Positions 11,693 to 25,000 of a stretch of 64,000 nucleotides of DNA are shown in pieces. Source of the DNA: Cranoglanis bouderius (taxonomy: Eukaryota; Chordata; Actinopteri; Siluriformes; Cranoglanididae); the NCBI GenBank assembly GCA_023630585.1, contig CM042562.1, forward strand, positions 10,984,684 to 11,048,683, given 5' to 3'. The notes below the pieces were generated by a model. It worked only from the letters and a program-made list of their open reading frames with translations, searched no databases and was not told the DNA's origin. Positions within the stretch are counted from its first letter, which is position 1. The number at the start of each line of letters is the position of its first letter. The position numbers were made by a program, and so were the translations under genes.

Positions 11693-11784
11693 GTATGGTG
11701 CCGCGGCCGCTACTTTGACCGGCCATTCGGAAAATCTCCCGACTCTCCCGATGGCCAGTCTGACCCTGCAGTGGTCACTGATAG

Positions 11785-11995
11785 CATACATTTCTGGGCC
11801 TCATCTGGGCCAACTATGGCACATATGGCTAAGTTCTGGCAATGGCAAAGGTCATATGGGCCTTATCTGGCCCACACACAACAAGCCGGTTTTAGGCTTG
11901 TTTTGTCTGGGCCCACATCTGGCCCAGAAGCCAGCCACACTCAGGAGTCATTACCGTCATTCCATACGGTATGTGGGCCAGATGTCATTTGCTAT
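11785..11995. repeat. TGGGCC/GGCCCA-rich repeat
   Basis: Holds several degenerate copies of CTGGGCC / TGGCCCA in both orientations with intervening CATCTGGCC blocks, a pattern I associate with dispersed repeats of fishes. The open frames here follow the repeat, not a gene. It lies in the first intron of rnf213, a few hundred bases upstream of the coding start. Confidence 0.45.
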
Positions 11996-12223
11996 CTTTT
12001 ATAGACAAATCCATAATGCCTCAGAACTGATGGGAGTCTGGGATTTCTACTTCCTTACATGAAAAACATATTAAAACTGATAGGGTTTGAAATTTTAAAT
12101 TCAGTTCCACTTTAATTTTATGAACCTTATTTGGTTATGCATCATCTAAAATTAAATTATAGTTACTGTTTGCATTCTTTTCCATTGTATATGTGCCTGA
12201 AAACAAGCTTGAAGAATTTAAAA

Positions 12224-14292
12224 ATGAAGAGGAAAAGGACAAACAAAGACAGAAAGAAAGCATTAGACAAAGCAAGCTGGAGCAACGGCACTAGGAAAGA
12301 AAGACGGAAGAAGACCAAAAAGTCAGCAAGTGGTGGCAGACCCTCAACCCCACCCGAGTTTCAGAGCCAGAATGAAGACACTGCATCAAGGAACCAGAGT
12401 GAACTCCAGCCTGATCAAGACTGTGCCAGCATCCCAGTGCCTGTGACAGGAAAAGTGAATGCTCAAACCCAAACAAGGCGAAATATAAAAAACACAGAGA
12501 CCCAGACTGAGTCCATCAGTCACAAATCATGTCACACACAAACCGAGTCAGATCCCAGGTGCGAAGCCACAGTTCAAGGCCAAGGGAATGCAGAAAATGG
12601 TTCACCCAAGACAAATGAAGAAAAGGGTGCTGACGAGTCTGTGTCAACACCTTCTGATCCTGGAGGAGACATGAAGAAAGGAACAACTACACCATCACAC
12701 TGTGATGAAGTAATGCAAGAGGAGGACATCAAGAGCAAGAAGGGAGAACAGACGGGAAAAGATCCACAAGATTCCTCTAACCCTAAATCTACGGAAACAG
12801 AAGTGAAGTCATACGCTGAAGCAGCATCAGGCAAAGACTCAAAGGAGAAAACCAACCAGACAGCAGCAGGACAGGAGGGCAAAACCTACGACAAATCAGT
12901 ACAGAGGTAGACTTCATTTTATTGATCACTTTGGCTAAATTGTAAATTTTAAAACCCTTACTCAGAGAAAGTGACAGATATTTAACACTTTTTATTCTAT
13001 TAGAAAAACGTCCCCAGTGAGAGGACCAACTGGGAAACCAATGTTCACATTTTATGTGTACTTAGTAGTGGACAAAAGCTTCAAGTTTAACAGAGAGAAG
13101 GACAAGCTTCTGATCTGTTATGAAAATGGTTGTACTGAATTGGAAATAACCCTGTTCAGGTGAGTTTCCTTTTATGACATTGTATGCTGGTTGTATATTA
13201 ATTTTGCAGGAAGTCAGTCCAGATGGTGCTTTGCTGTTTTTGACTGGTTATCATTAATAGAATCTGCTTTAGGTTAATTGTAGGAGCATTTATTTATGAT
13301 GTAGCAGTTGACAAGCAGCAAGCAGGCCACATATGAAATACATACATACTGTATATAAATATGATCTGAGAATTCTTCAATGGCAGTGGTCTTGGTGCAT
13401 GTTGACATACGTTTTGTTTGTTTTGGTTTCCCCTATATAAAAGGCACATGAAAAAGAATGGCTGTTTGATTGAGGCAAACTTCTCTGTTGATGAACATTA
13501 TGTGGAGAGAGGCAGCATGATCAGATATAGATATGCATTGCAGCAACAAGGGAAAGAAATAAAGGAAATTGCCACAAGGCAGCTTCAGATCCCTTTCAAT
13601 CACTCACTAAAAGGTAGGAAAACTGTGTCCTCTTTCCTGTTTTGCATTTATTTTTGTATCTGGTCACTATTTGAGCTGTGTATGTGTATTTTCCTGTCTA
13701 GAATTGCACATTTTTGAGGTCCATATGACTGGTTCAAGACCAGGATGGCTGCAGAGCTTAATTAAATCTGCAGATAATGTCATATCTGAGGCCTGGCAGA
13801 ATTCTGCATGTTTACTACTGAACAGATTATTTGAGAAATGGGAACCATCAAACCAGGAGGCCATGGAGACACTTACACAACTCTTAAACCAGTATCAGTG
13901 GTGTTTTCACAGTGCCAGTCATCGGGTTTTTTACCATAATGAGCTACTTACTCCTTTTATAGAGGCCAGTAAAAGCTTTTGATTCTAATAAAGGTAATTA
14001 AATCTTTGAGAAATTGTTACACATCTTCAACTCCTGATTTTCTGCTTTAGGTGTCTGAATTGATAGCAGCAAAGCTGGTTAAGATACTGAATGGTGAAAT
14101 GGAAGGAAAGTCCTCAGAGAACTCAGTTAATGTCGGCCCTCTTGCAGTTGGCCTCTCAGTATTCCAGGTGATATGTGGATGTAAAGTCAAGCTTGGGATT
14201 AAAGCCTGGAGTGTGCTCTGTCATCTGGTCTCATCTGCCTCTGCTCTTAGACAAGTACAAGAAATCCAAAATTCCTTTCCAACACTGCAGTT
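12224..14292 (+). CDS. rnf213: rnf213 exons 1-5: basic N-terminus and first folded domain (residues 1-274)
   Basis: Exons 12224-12906, 13004-13159, 13444-13613, 13702-13968 and 14067-14292. Exon 1 is low-complexity: a Lys/Arg cluster (residues 1-40) resembling the KKKKRKKK stretch of mammalian RNF213, then polar Gln/Thr/Ser/Glu-rich sequence likely to be disordered. Exon 2 begins the folded part (FTFYVYLVVDKSFKFN). The junction of exons 4 and 5 is uncertain. The frame is kept only with donor 13968 and a weak acceptor at 14066; the stronger-looking acceptor at 14050 would give a stop at once. Exon 5 matches the human region in order, but similarity is low here. Confidence 0.8.
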
Positions 14293-16854
14293 GTAAGTAT
14301 AAAATCAGTAATGCAGAGGGAACCCAGTTGCAATTATAAATGTATGATAGTAAAAGTACGATAATATAGTTTAATAAAATATGTATTGATTAAATTTTAG
14401 TATGTATGGGTGATATACAGACGGGTGATAAAGGAAAAACCTACACTATATGACCAAAAGTTTGTGGACACCTGACCATTACACCCATATGTGATTTCTG
14501 AATATCCCATTCCAGAATTAGTCCGCCTTTGCTGTTATAATAAGCTCCACTGATCTCAGTAGGCTTTCCACTAGATTTTGGAACATGACTTTGGGGATTT
14601 GTGCTCATTCAGCCACAAGAGCATTAATGAGGTCAGGCACTGATGTTGGGTGAGGAGGCTTGGGGTGCAGTCAGCGTTCCAGTTCATCCCAAAGGTGTTC
14701 AATGGGGTTGAGGATAGGACTCTGTGCAGGACACTCAAGTTCTTCCACTCCAGCCTTAGCAAACCATGTCTTCATGGAGCTCGCTTTGTGCACAGGGGCA
14801 TTGTCATGCTGGAACAGATTTGGGCCTTTTAGATCTAGTGAAGAGAAATTGTAAATCTGCAGCATTCAAAGACATATTGATCTATACAATTATGTGCTTC
14901 CAACTTTGTGGCAACAGTTTGGGGAAGAACCACATATGGGTGTGATGGTAAGGTGTCCACAAACGTTTGGCTGTATAATGTACAATTCCAAAAAAGTTGG
15001 GACGCTGTGTAAAATTTAAATAAAAACTGAATGCAATGATTTGCAAATCTCATAAAACCATATGTTATTCACAATAGAACATAGAAAACATGTCAAATAT
15101 TTAAACTGAGGAAATTTTAAGGATTTTGAATTTGAATTTGGCAGCAACACGTCTCAAAAAAGTTGGTACAGGGCCATGTTTACCACTGTGAAGCATCCCC
15201 TCTTCTGGGAACTGAGGAGACCAGTTGCTGGAGATTTGTGAGAGGAATGTTGTCCCATTTGTGTCTGATACAGGATTCTAGCTGCTCAGCAGTCCTGGGT
15301 CTTCTTTGTTGTATTTTTCTTTTCATGATGTGCCAGATTTTTTCACTTAGTGAAAGGACAGCAGGTAGGCCAGTTCAGCACCCGGACTCTTCTACTACGA
15401 AGCCATGCTGTTGTAATAGATGCAGTGTGTGGTTTAGTATTGTCTTGCTGAAATATGCAAGGCCTTCCCTGAAAAAGACGTCGTCTGGATGGAAGCATAT
15501 GTTGCTCTAAAACCTGTATATACCTTTCAGCATTGATGGTGCCTTTCCAGATGTGCAAGCTGCCCATTCCATAGGCACTAATGCACCCCCATACCATCAG
15601 AGATGCAGGCTTTTGAACTGAGCACTGATAAAAAGCCGGATGATCCCTCTCCTCTTTAGTCCTCTTTAGTTTAGAAGATGCGGCGTCCATGGTTTCCAAA
15701 AAGAATCTCAAATTTCAATTCGTCTGACCACAGAACAGTTTTCCACTTTGCCTCAGTCCATTATAAATGAGCTTTAGCCCAGAGAAGACGGTGACGTTTC
15801 TGGATCATGTTCACATACAGTATCTCACAAAAGTGAGTACACCCCTCACATTTTTTGTAAATATTTTATTATACCTTTTCATGGGATAACACTGAAGAAA
15901 TGACACTTTGCTACAATGTAAAGTAGTGAGTGGACAGCTTGTATAACAGTGTAAATTTGCTGTCCCCTCAAAATAACTCAACACACAGCCATTAATGTCT
16001 AAACCGCTGGCAACTAAAGTGAGTACATCCCTAAGTGAAAATGTCCAAATTGGGCCCAATTAGCCATTTTCCCTCCCTGGTGTCATGTGACTCGTTAGTG
16101 TTACAAGGTCTCAGGTGTGAATGGGGAGCAGGTGTGTTAAGTTTGGTGTTATCGCTCTCACACTCTCTCACACTGGCCACTGGAAATTCAACATGGCACC
16201 TCATGGCAAAGAAGTTCAAGTTCAGTTTATTTGTAAGCACTTTTAACAATGGACATTGTCCCAAAGCAGCTTTACAGAAATATATAAATTCAGGGCATAG
16301 ATTTTAAATGTATGAATTTATCCCTAATGAGCAAGCCAGAGGTGACGGTGGCAAGGAAAAACTCCCAGAGACGATAAGAGGAAGAAACCTTGAGAGAAAC
16401 CGGTAACACTGGATAGTGCAATTATAAATAAATAAATAAATCCCTTCTATAATGTACCAGTACTTCATGGTCAAATAGCAGTTGTGGAACCATGACAATT
16501 CATTACAGTTTTTACATGAAGACTGTTTTGTTGAACTTCTCCACTGTTCACTGATGGAGACTCGAGTGCCAAACTGTTTGTGGCAATTGCAGTCCTAGCC
16601 ATCATAGCATAACTGTTCATATGAATTGAGGTCCAAAGCCATCTTTATGGTTTTTAAGTGGTATCATCCTCAGTAATCTCAATGATATTTAGGCTGCACT
16701 GTGTGGGTCCATCCTCAGCAGCAGCATGTGACTTCCAATTGATGAGATCTCCAACCAGAAGTAGGGCATCAGGTTGGATCAGGCAAGTCCAGAGAGCAGA
16801 AGGGGTCGGGATCACTGGCATCTCAGGAGTATCATGTGTAGCTCGACAGAAGGG

Positions 16855-16885
<31 letters not shown>

Positions 16886-18956
16886 ATGTAGGTATGCTTA
16901 TTGTCCCGTAATAGTTAAGGACAGTGTACTTTGCGTGAGTGAAAGCAGGTACTCCAGCAAGACTAGCTATGACAGCATGACTAAAAGGGAGAGCCAGAAG
17001 GTAACACAGACATGGGGGCTCCCTGGGACAAAGGCGGCCAGCTACCCCACTATCAACAAACCTGGGTGAACACGTGAAAGTCAGCCTGTCAGTGCTCAGA
17101 CCATACGCCGCACAATGCATCAGATTGGTCTGCATGGCTGTCATCCCAGAAGGAAGCCTCTTCTAAAGATGATGCACAAGAAAACCCGCAAACAGTTTGC
17201 TGAAGACAAGCAGACTAAGGACATGGATTACTGGAACCATGTCCTGTGGTCTGATGAGACCAAGATAAACTTATTTGGTTCAGATGGTGTCAAGCGTGTG
17301 TGGCGGCAACCAGGTGAGGAGTACAAAGACAATTGTGTCTTGCCTACAGTCAAGCATGGTGGTGGAAGTGTCATGGTCTTGGGCTGCATGAGTGCTGCTG
17401 GCACTAGGGAGCTACAGTTCATTGAGGGAACCATGAATGCCAACATGTACTGTGACATAGTGAAGCAGAGCATGATCCCCTTCCATCGGAAACTGGGCCG
17501 CAGGGCAGTATTCCAACATGATAACGACCCCAAACACACCTCCAAGACGACCACTGCCTTGCTAAAGAAACTGAGGGTAAAGGTGATGGACTGGCCAAGC
17601 ATGTCTCCAGACCTAAACCCTATTGAGCATCTGTGGGGCATCCTCAAACCCAAGGTCTCTAACATCCACCAGCTCTGTGATGTCGTCATGGAGGAGTGGA
17701 AGAGGACTCCAGTGGCAACCTGTGAAGCTCTGGTGAACTCCATGCCCAACAGGGTTAAGGCAGTGCTGGAAAATAATGGTGGCCACACAAAATATTGACA
17801 CTTTGGGCCCAATTTGGACATTTTCACTTAGGGGTGTACTCACTTTTATTGCCAGTGGTTTAGACATTAATGGCTGTGTGTTGAGTTATTTTGAGGGGAC
17901 AGCAAATTTACACTGTTATTCAAGCTGTACACTCACTACTTTACATTGTAGCAAAGTGTCATTTCTTCAGTGTTGTCCTATGAAAAGTTATAATAAAATA
18001 TTTACAAAAATGTGAGGGGTGTACTCACTTTTGTGAGATACTGTATGGGTTCTTCTTTGCATGATAGAGCTTTAACCTGCATTTGTGGATGGCATGGCGA
18101 ACTGTGTTCACAGACCATGAGTTCTGGAGGTGTTTCTGAGCCCATGCAGTGATTTCCATTACAGAATCATTTTAATACATTGTCCCTTGAGCACAGAAAT
18201 TTCTCCAGATTCTCGGAATCATTCGATGATATTAAGTACTGTAGATGATGAGTCTACAAAGTCTTTGCAATTTTACATTGAGGAACATTATTCTTAAATT
18301 GTTCCACAATTTGTAGATGCAGTTTTTCGCAGATTGGTGAACCTCTGCCTCTGCTTTACTTCGGAGAGACTCTGGAAGATACTCTTTTTATTCCCAGTCA
18401 TGTTACTGACCTGTTGCCGATTGACCTAATTAGTTGCAAAATGTACCTTCAGCTGTTTCTTTTTAGTAACACTTACTTTTCCAGACTTTTGTTGCCCCCA
18501 TCCTAACTTTTTTGAGACGTGTTGTGGCCATCAAATTCAAAATTACCTTATTTTTTTTCTTAAAATGGTACCTCAGTTTCCTCAGTTTAAACATTTGATA
18601 TGTTTTTTATGTTCTCTTGTGAATAACATATGGGTTTATGAGATTTGCAAATCATTGGATTCTGTTTTTATTTAAATGGTACACAGTGTCCCAACTTGTA
18701 CATTTATGAAAGGTACTTACAGTATATAGGGCCTTTATAATACATTCATAAAGATTAACAGTCTATTCAAAAAGATTCATTTGTTTGACATTTGAATCGA
18801 AAGAGACTTACAATTAAAATGGTATGTCCAGCAGTTTAGAAATTAAAGGTCTTGCTCATGGCCCCAAAAGTGACACCTTTGTAATGGTGGGAGTTGAGCA
18901 AAACTTCTGATCAGTAGCCCTGTGCCTTATTATTATTATTGTTATTATTATTATTA

Positions 18957-18988
<32 letters not shown>

Positions 18989-19015
18989 GCTATTATTATT
19001 ATTATTATTATTATT

Positions 19016-19048
<33 letters not shown>

Positions 19049-22000
19049 ATTATTATTATTATTAATGGTTATTGTTTGGTTTAATTTTTCAATCCAGCAC
19101 AGTGACAGGTCTGATAACCCAGTGTGCTCGGCATCTGCTCTCAGAGGCGGTTCTGCTGGTTCCTCTCCTCCATTCTGTGAGGCAGCTTGGTGCAGACTCA
19201 GGCCGACTCGGGCCGACTGTGGAGGAACAAGATTGGACAGGACTGCAATACGTAGAGTACCGTACATACAGAGAGAAAATCAGAGCGTATTCTGATAAGA
19301 GAAGGTTTGTCAATTTATGTTATTTTTACAATTAAGGTTTATTTAAGAGGTATTTTACATATAAGCCTAATCATTCAGTTCCTAGTCAATAAGTCCTAAT
19401 CAATCAACATATTTGTGTATAAATTATGTATAAAAAACCCCCAAAACATTAATGGCAGGTTTAGAACAGAGAGGTCATAAAAGAAATTATTTAAAAAAAG
19501 ACTTTGCCTACAAATATGTTCTCAAAATATCCATAATTGGGCCCTTAATTGATTAAATAATAAATATACGGAAAATAAATTTTTTCATGACTTTGCAACT
19601 CTTTTGTTATATTTTCAAGGATGATCCTTGACCTGGTTAAAAAGCACAAGTCACTGGCCAAGGACAAGCCTCATGTTGTGACTGCCTGGCTGTCCATGAT
19701 AGCATTTGATGATATATCCAAGTTTGCCAAGTTGACAGACATTCCAGCTGAACAGTTAATTCAGAGCCTGATGTACAGATTGAGAGATTTTCAATCATAC
19801 CTTCGAGACACTGATCCTAAGCATACAGAGGAAAATCTGAAGGTGGGTGGTATGCTGATAGCTGTCTCATAGAACAAGTTATTAATCTGCAGGAAGGCAA
19901 AGAATTTCATAAATGTTTTTATTTTGCAGGTCACAGAAGAGATTCTGACAGATCTATTGAATTGTGTTGATAAGGACAAAGAAAGGTATGATTCTACACT
20001 GTTGCTATTAAGGGTCACTCTTGTGCTTCTTGTACCATATAATACCACAGTGCTGTTGAATTCTTGAATCTGATTCATCAGGAGGAGTTGACTAATTTTC
20101 TATAACAGTAGCTCTGACAGATGTTGTACAAGAGAAATAAAATGTTTCTGAACATGATGTTTTTGGAAAATAATCCATGTTGGTTTCATAACAATAACTC
20201 TGCTTCGCATCAAGCTGCATCACACCAACTTGTTGTTTAATATTTTTCTATAACAGCATGTCCCAGAGTGTTTTATTCCTTATATAATGAATCAAGTCAA
20301 TATTGATGTTTTGTGTCATTGCCTTTTATTTTATATGATTTTACTTTCAGACTCATGAGCTCTAAATGGTTGGACTCCATATTTAAGTGCTGCAGAAATG
20401 TCCATAAGAGCACTTGTGCAATGACTCGACTTGTTCCAGCATATAACACAGCAGTGCTGTCCTTTCAGCTGGTATTAAAAATGGCTGAAATTCAGTATGA
20501 ATTTCTTTCAAAGGTATCAAATATCACAGCTACATAGTGTCTAACTCTGTTCAAGACCTACTTTTACAACTTAGTGATTTTGGGTTTTTTTAAGCATGGA
20601 GAAGAGAAAGATTCAGAGAAGAAAAGCCTTTTGAAAGAACTTGAAACCACCAAGAAGGAGTTCAGTCAGTGGAGGAACAGTCTCCTTCAGCATCATCTAT
20701 TTAAAAATTCCAAACTCACTTACCCCAAAGAAATAGAGGTACAGCAGTAATGAAAAACTAAGTTGACTGTGTGTATGTTATCAGAAGGCTGTCTAAACAA
20801 TGACATTTCCCCTTTTTATAGCTCTGGAATTCTTTCTTTGGGCTGGAGTGTTCAATTCCCTGTGTTACAGAGAAATGGATGTGCTGTGTAGCGAGAGACT
20901 TGAGAAAGAGGATCTCTGAGGTAAACCCCCAAAAGGACATATTCATGATTGGTTGTTAACTAATAATGCTTGTAAATTATATAATTTTCTGCTGTTTTTT
21001 ATTCTCCAGCTTGATGACATAGAGAAGGTACAGATCTGTTGTCTGGAAACACCAGCAGGAGCTATAGAGAGAAGCCACGCCACAGTTCAGACTTGTTTTC
21101 AGGATATGTGCTTTTCTGCCATTAAAAATTTATGCCAGGTTGGTGACAGTTTTCTTAATGCTATTGCCTTGCCAATCAGTAGGTTGTGTTTATTCCTGTT
21201 TTTAGTCTCTCCAGTTTTTGTCCATTCTTTCTACTTACTATGTAAATAAATGACTTTTGCATGTTCTCTATGTGTTTGCATGGGTGTGCTCAAGGTTCAC
21301 CAGTTTCCTCGACTTTCCAAAAAATATGGTGTTAGGTGAATTGGCTAGACAAAATTGCCCCTAGGTGTGAATGACGTGTACACGGTGCCCTGTGAACTTG
21401 ACCAGGATAAAGTGATTACTAATAATGAATGAATGAATATTTATGTCACATTCAGGCAGGTAAAGATGGGAATCTTCTGCAGACTCTACAGCCATGCCTG
21501 AAACATGTTTCTTCATCCATCTTGTCCTCAATCATTACTGAGTCAACAGTTCGTTTTGGAGAAGACAGTGTGACCCAGCTACTGAATGACCAATCTGCTG
21601 TCCATGTCATTTTATATCAAGGTACACTACAATTCTTAAACCTTATTGGTTATGCACATAATTCTTTTCTATGAAGTAGACACAGCATTCACTGCTTGTC
21701 AGGGGCACCATAACACATGCATTTAGGCAGGGCCATATCTGCCAAGCCAGCTCATCTGGTTTTTCACAGTGTGTGTTCAGGAATACCACTGATTCTGTCA
21801 TAAATTGTGATGAACCAATGGCATAAGTTATAATGAAAGTAAAGGACAAATGTACAGTATATTAATGCAAACATTGCATGACATGAAAATCTTGTCAATC
21901 ACACATTTTCTCTGGAAGAATCTCAAATGACATTCTGTGAAGTACCCTAGATAAACAAACACAGTGAATGAGAAACCATTTGGAATTTGGACTGATTTAT

Positions 22001-25000
22001 AGAAGGCTTACAGTATTTCACACGGATCACAGCACTAATAGTGCTCACTTAGCAGTGAAAATAATGACAAACTATGAGACACAAATTAATTTAGGTATTT
22101 AAATGAAAATCAATTGGTAAATTTTATATTTTAACCACTACTCTGTAGTCATAGTTATGGTGACACCAACAGGCCTAATATCACTTACCTGCAATTTCTC
22201 TTTCTTCAGGAGATTGGAGTCATTACAAGTTAAATGAAGAGGCCAGTCAAGTCATGAACATGTGCCAGGATACTTTGGGTCATTTGGTCAGTTGTCTTTG
22301 CCAGGGTAATATTCCCTTTGGTCACCTGCAGATTATCCTGAAACATCAGAAACAATTCCAAGAGCTGTACAAAAAATGTGAGTGCCATATGACATTTTAT
22401 GCCTATATGAACAGCCCTTGCAGAAAAGACATGAACTACACATGCAAATGATCATATGATGTACATGTGGTTTTTAGATACTTATGTTTCACACATACTC
22501 CACATGTAGACTTTTTTACACGTAGTGCGTATCGTTTTGATTTTTCCACTTGTCATTGTTTCACATGATTAATTTATTTCCATATGTATTTTTTGTTTTG
22601 TACTATTGTACTATTATTTCATGATTCATTTTTGATTGTTTCTCACAATTCATTTATTTCGACGTGAATTTTTCCTCATGATTCATTTAATTTGACATTT
22701 CTTTCCATGGTAGTTTTTCACCTGTAGGGCATGTGCTTTTATTTTTCACATTTTTTCACATGATTATTTTCCCATGTTTACTTTTCACGTGATCACGTGT
22801 TTAGTTGCGACGTGCGCTCTCAGGGCATAACATGGTGAAAATGCACTTTTTCCAGAAGGGTGTATATCTTGTGTTGGATTTCACCATTAACCACCATGTT
22901 TTAAGTATGTGATCCATTGTGTCTCCATGTTTAGGTAAAAAACACATAAAATTGGATAAAATCACTATTGATGCAGAAAGACTACTTAATCAAAGACAGA
23001 ACGATTGCCAAGCCCTGCTGGAACAGAGGAAACACATAGATGTCCTCATAAAAATGGTTGGGAGAATCTCAGAGATAATTCAAGGTGAGTTTGCTACTCT
23101 ACAATAAGAGAGTCTGTACATTCACCAGCCTTCTTAATTTAATTTGATATTTCTGTTCATACTCCATCAGTACCTGAGATCTCACTACTTGAGAAAGAAC
23201 ACAAGACTGATATGCAGCCAATGGGATTAAATGAGCTGGTGGGAGTACAGTCATGCTTCTCCAATGAGGATCTAAAAGATATTTCCACAGGGAAAGTTCT
23301 CTACTACAGTGCTGACTTACTTACAGTACTCAATGCAGCAAAAGAGATGCACGAATTTCAAGACAGTAATCTGATTCTCAAATCATGGATGGACAGAGCA
23401 AATGCACTGGCATCTGTGAACACTGGTTCTCTTAGTCTGTTGCTGAGTCTGAAAGAAGTTCTTTCTGAAATCTGGCAGCCTTCTCTTAGTGACTTTTACC
23501 AGCTAGGTACAAGGATTGGAAATGGATTTGTGACTTTTGAAGAAGTGGACAAGGCTGTTGAAGGGTGTGGAGACAAAGGTGATGGCGCTCGGCTCGAGAA
23601 GGAGCTGAAACTTATGGCCACTAAGCTTGAGAAATATCCAGGTCTGGAGAATAACTGGCTGGAACAAAGGCTCAATCAGATCCAGGACTATAGACAGCTG
23701 CACCATGCGGCAGAGTCTGCCAACGCAATACTGAAGATAAAAGACAGACTCAATCTGAAAGGAGACTTCAGCCATATATACAGTCTTACTCAGCTGGTAA
23801 AAGGAGTTTAATCACAAACCTTATCACATTTGTTTAAGTGTGTGTTTAGATACACTGAAAAAAGTGCTGTAAATGTACAGTATTTATTTTACAGCAAAAT
23901 ACTGTTTTGTTACTTTGCAGGATTGTACTGTAAACGATTGGGCAGTTAGAGCAGTGCATTGGTCAGCCAAATGAGCATTATATTTTATTTTGACTGGTAA
24001 CAGTGATGTACTGTAAAAAGTAACGAAATTACCTAAATATATGTTCAGGTCTTTACTGTAAATATGTTTTATAATCATTTACTATAACTTTACTGCAGTT
24101 TTCTACTAAAATTGTAAATCACTATAAATTTTACAGTAATATTTTTACAGTGTAAGTGAAAACAACATTGTGTTGTGCAGAGAGAAGATTCATTCAAAAA
24201 GAAGCCCCTAGATTCATTGAGCAACGACCTTATTAGTGCCAAGCAAAAGCTTTCTCACGTCACCCATCAGCACACAGCTTGTCTGGAGGCGTTCCTGAAC
24301 AGCGAAAAACTAGTCAACTGGGTTAAAACCATGATTGAGAGTAAGTTCATTAAATGAATCAAATATATTCTGTTTTTCAGAGCTGATAAATAGATTCATA
24401 ATTGGTTGTTCTTTTTGGAAAACTTTTACATTAGTGTAAACTGCCTTTTCTGAGCATGGATTTTTCTGTTTATATTAATAAAGCATATATTGAAGTTACT
24501 GAAGGGTTAGAATATTCTACTTTGCATCAGCTAGTGGTTCTTCAATAGGTAGGTCAGGCAGTATCTGAAGATCTAACGTGATTATTAATTGGTATTAAGC
24601 TGGTAGTTCTCCAGGTGATATATAAGACTCTGTAACTATTGCTCAGTTCATAATTAATTACCAAATCATTACGTTATTATTATTTACTAAATAATTACCA
24701 AGTAATCATAAGGAGTTAATAGTAGTGACTTGACGTGTTAGTTTAGTACTTCTCATTAGTTCCTGCTTAGTCCCTGCATAGTTACCTATGAGTTATTGAG
24801 CAGTATTGTAATGTGTTACCAGGATTTCTACTTAAGTGTTTGTTTCTTACAGTAACTACCCATTTGTGTTTTTGAACAGAACGAAGTGAGCTGAAGGTGT
24901 TTATGGATTTGGCTTCCATTTCGGCTGGAGAGAATGACACTGAGATTGACAGATTGACCAGTTTTCAAGACGCTGTCTCAGGTTACAGTCCGTTGTTATA

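Larger units (their letters stand above)
10418..11768. mobile_element. candidate non-autonomous DNA element with CAGGGTCAGAC termini
   Basis: The left end is CAGGGTCAGACCGGGACTG (10418). The right end, read on the other strand from 11768, is CAGGGTCAGACTGGCCATC. The flanks CAGTGAAT and CAGTGGTC agree at five of eight positions, weakly suggesting an 8-bp target duplication as in hAT elements. The inside has no transposase and is filled by (TG)n(TA)n at 10974-11067, poly-T at 11228-11246 and (TA)n at 11584-11675. The 11701-11760 stretch is unusually GC-rich. Calling it one element is an inference from the matching ends. Confidence 0.5.
15826..18045 (+). mobile_element. Tc1-like transposon B nested in A
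   Basis: The ends read TACAGTATCTCACAAAAGTG and the exact reverse complement at 18026-18045. Extended inverted repeats of about 230 bp include GTGAGTACACCCCTCACATT and CAGCCATTAATGTCTAAAC. It was inserted at a TA inside element A. An insertion at about 16212-17080 interrupts its transposase gene. Confidence 0.9.
14981..18700 (-). mobile_element. Tc1-like transposon A (GTTGGGACG ends), host of a nested element
   Basis: Long terminal inverted repeats of about 190 bp (14981-15170 and 18510-18700), both containing TTTGCAAATC and ATAACATATG. On the minus strand, 15711-15343 encodes a transposase piece with LMVWGCISAYGMG, CIFQQDNTKPHTA and a C-terminal remnant. Removing the element inserted at 15826-18045 restores a simple copy of about 1.5 kb. 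The whole lies in the intron between rnf213 exons 5 and 6. Confidence 0.85.

Noticed and set aside
11691..12062. 123-codon frame
   Set aside because: Spans the end of a candidate transposon and the GGCCCA-rich repeat; no coding character.
12131..12223. Upstream in-frame ATG of rnf213 at 12131
   Set aside because: The intervening codons are hydrophobic and AT-rich with a likely acceptor (ACAAG at 12203-12207) inside, so they are probably intron; 12224 has the better start context and begins the basic N-terminus.
17228..17827. 199-codon frame on the minus strand
   Set aside because: Antisense shadow of the Tc1 transposase catalytic half.
18911..19295. Long open frames of poly-Leu and poly-Asn
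   Set aside because: They are translations of the (ATT)n/(GTT)n array; the true coding part is rnf213 exon 6 beginning at 19098.
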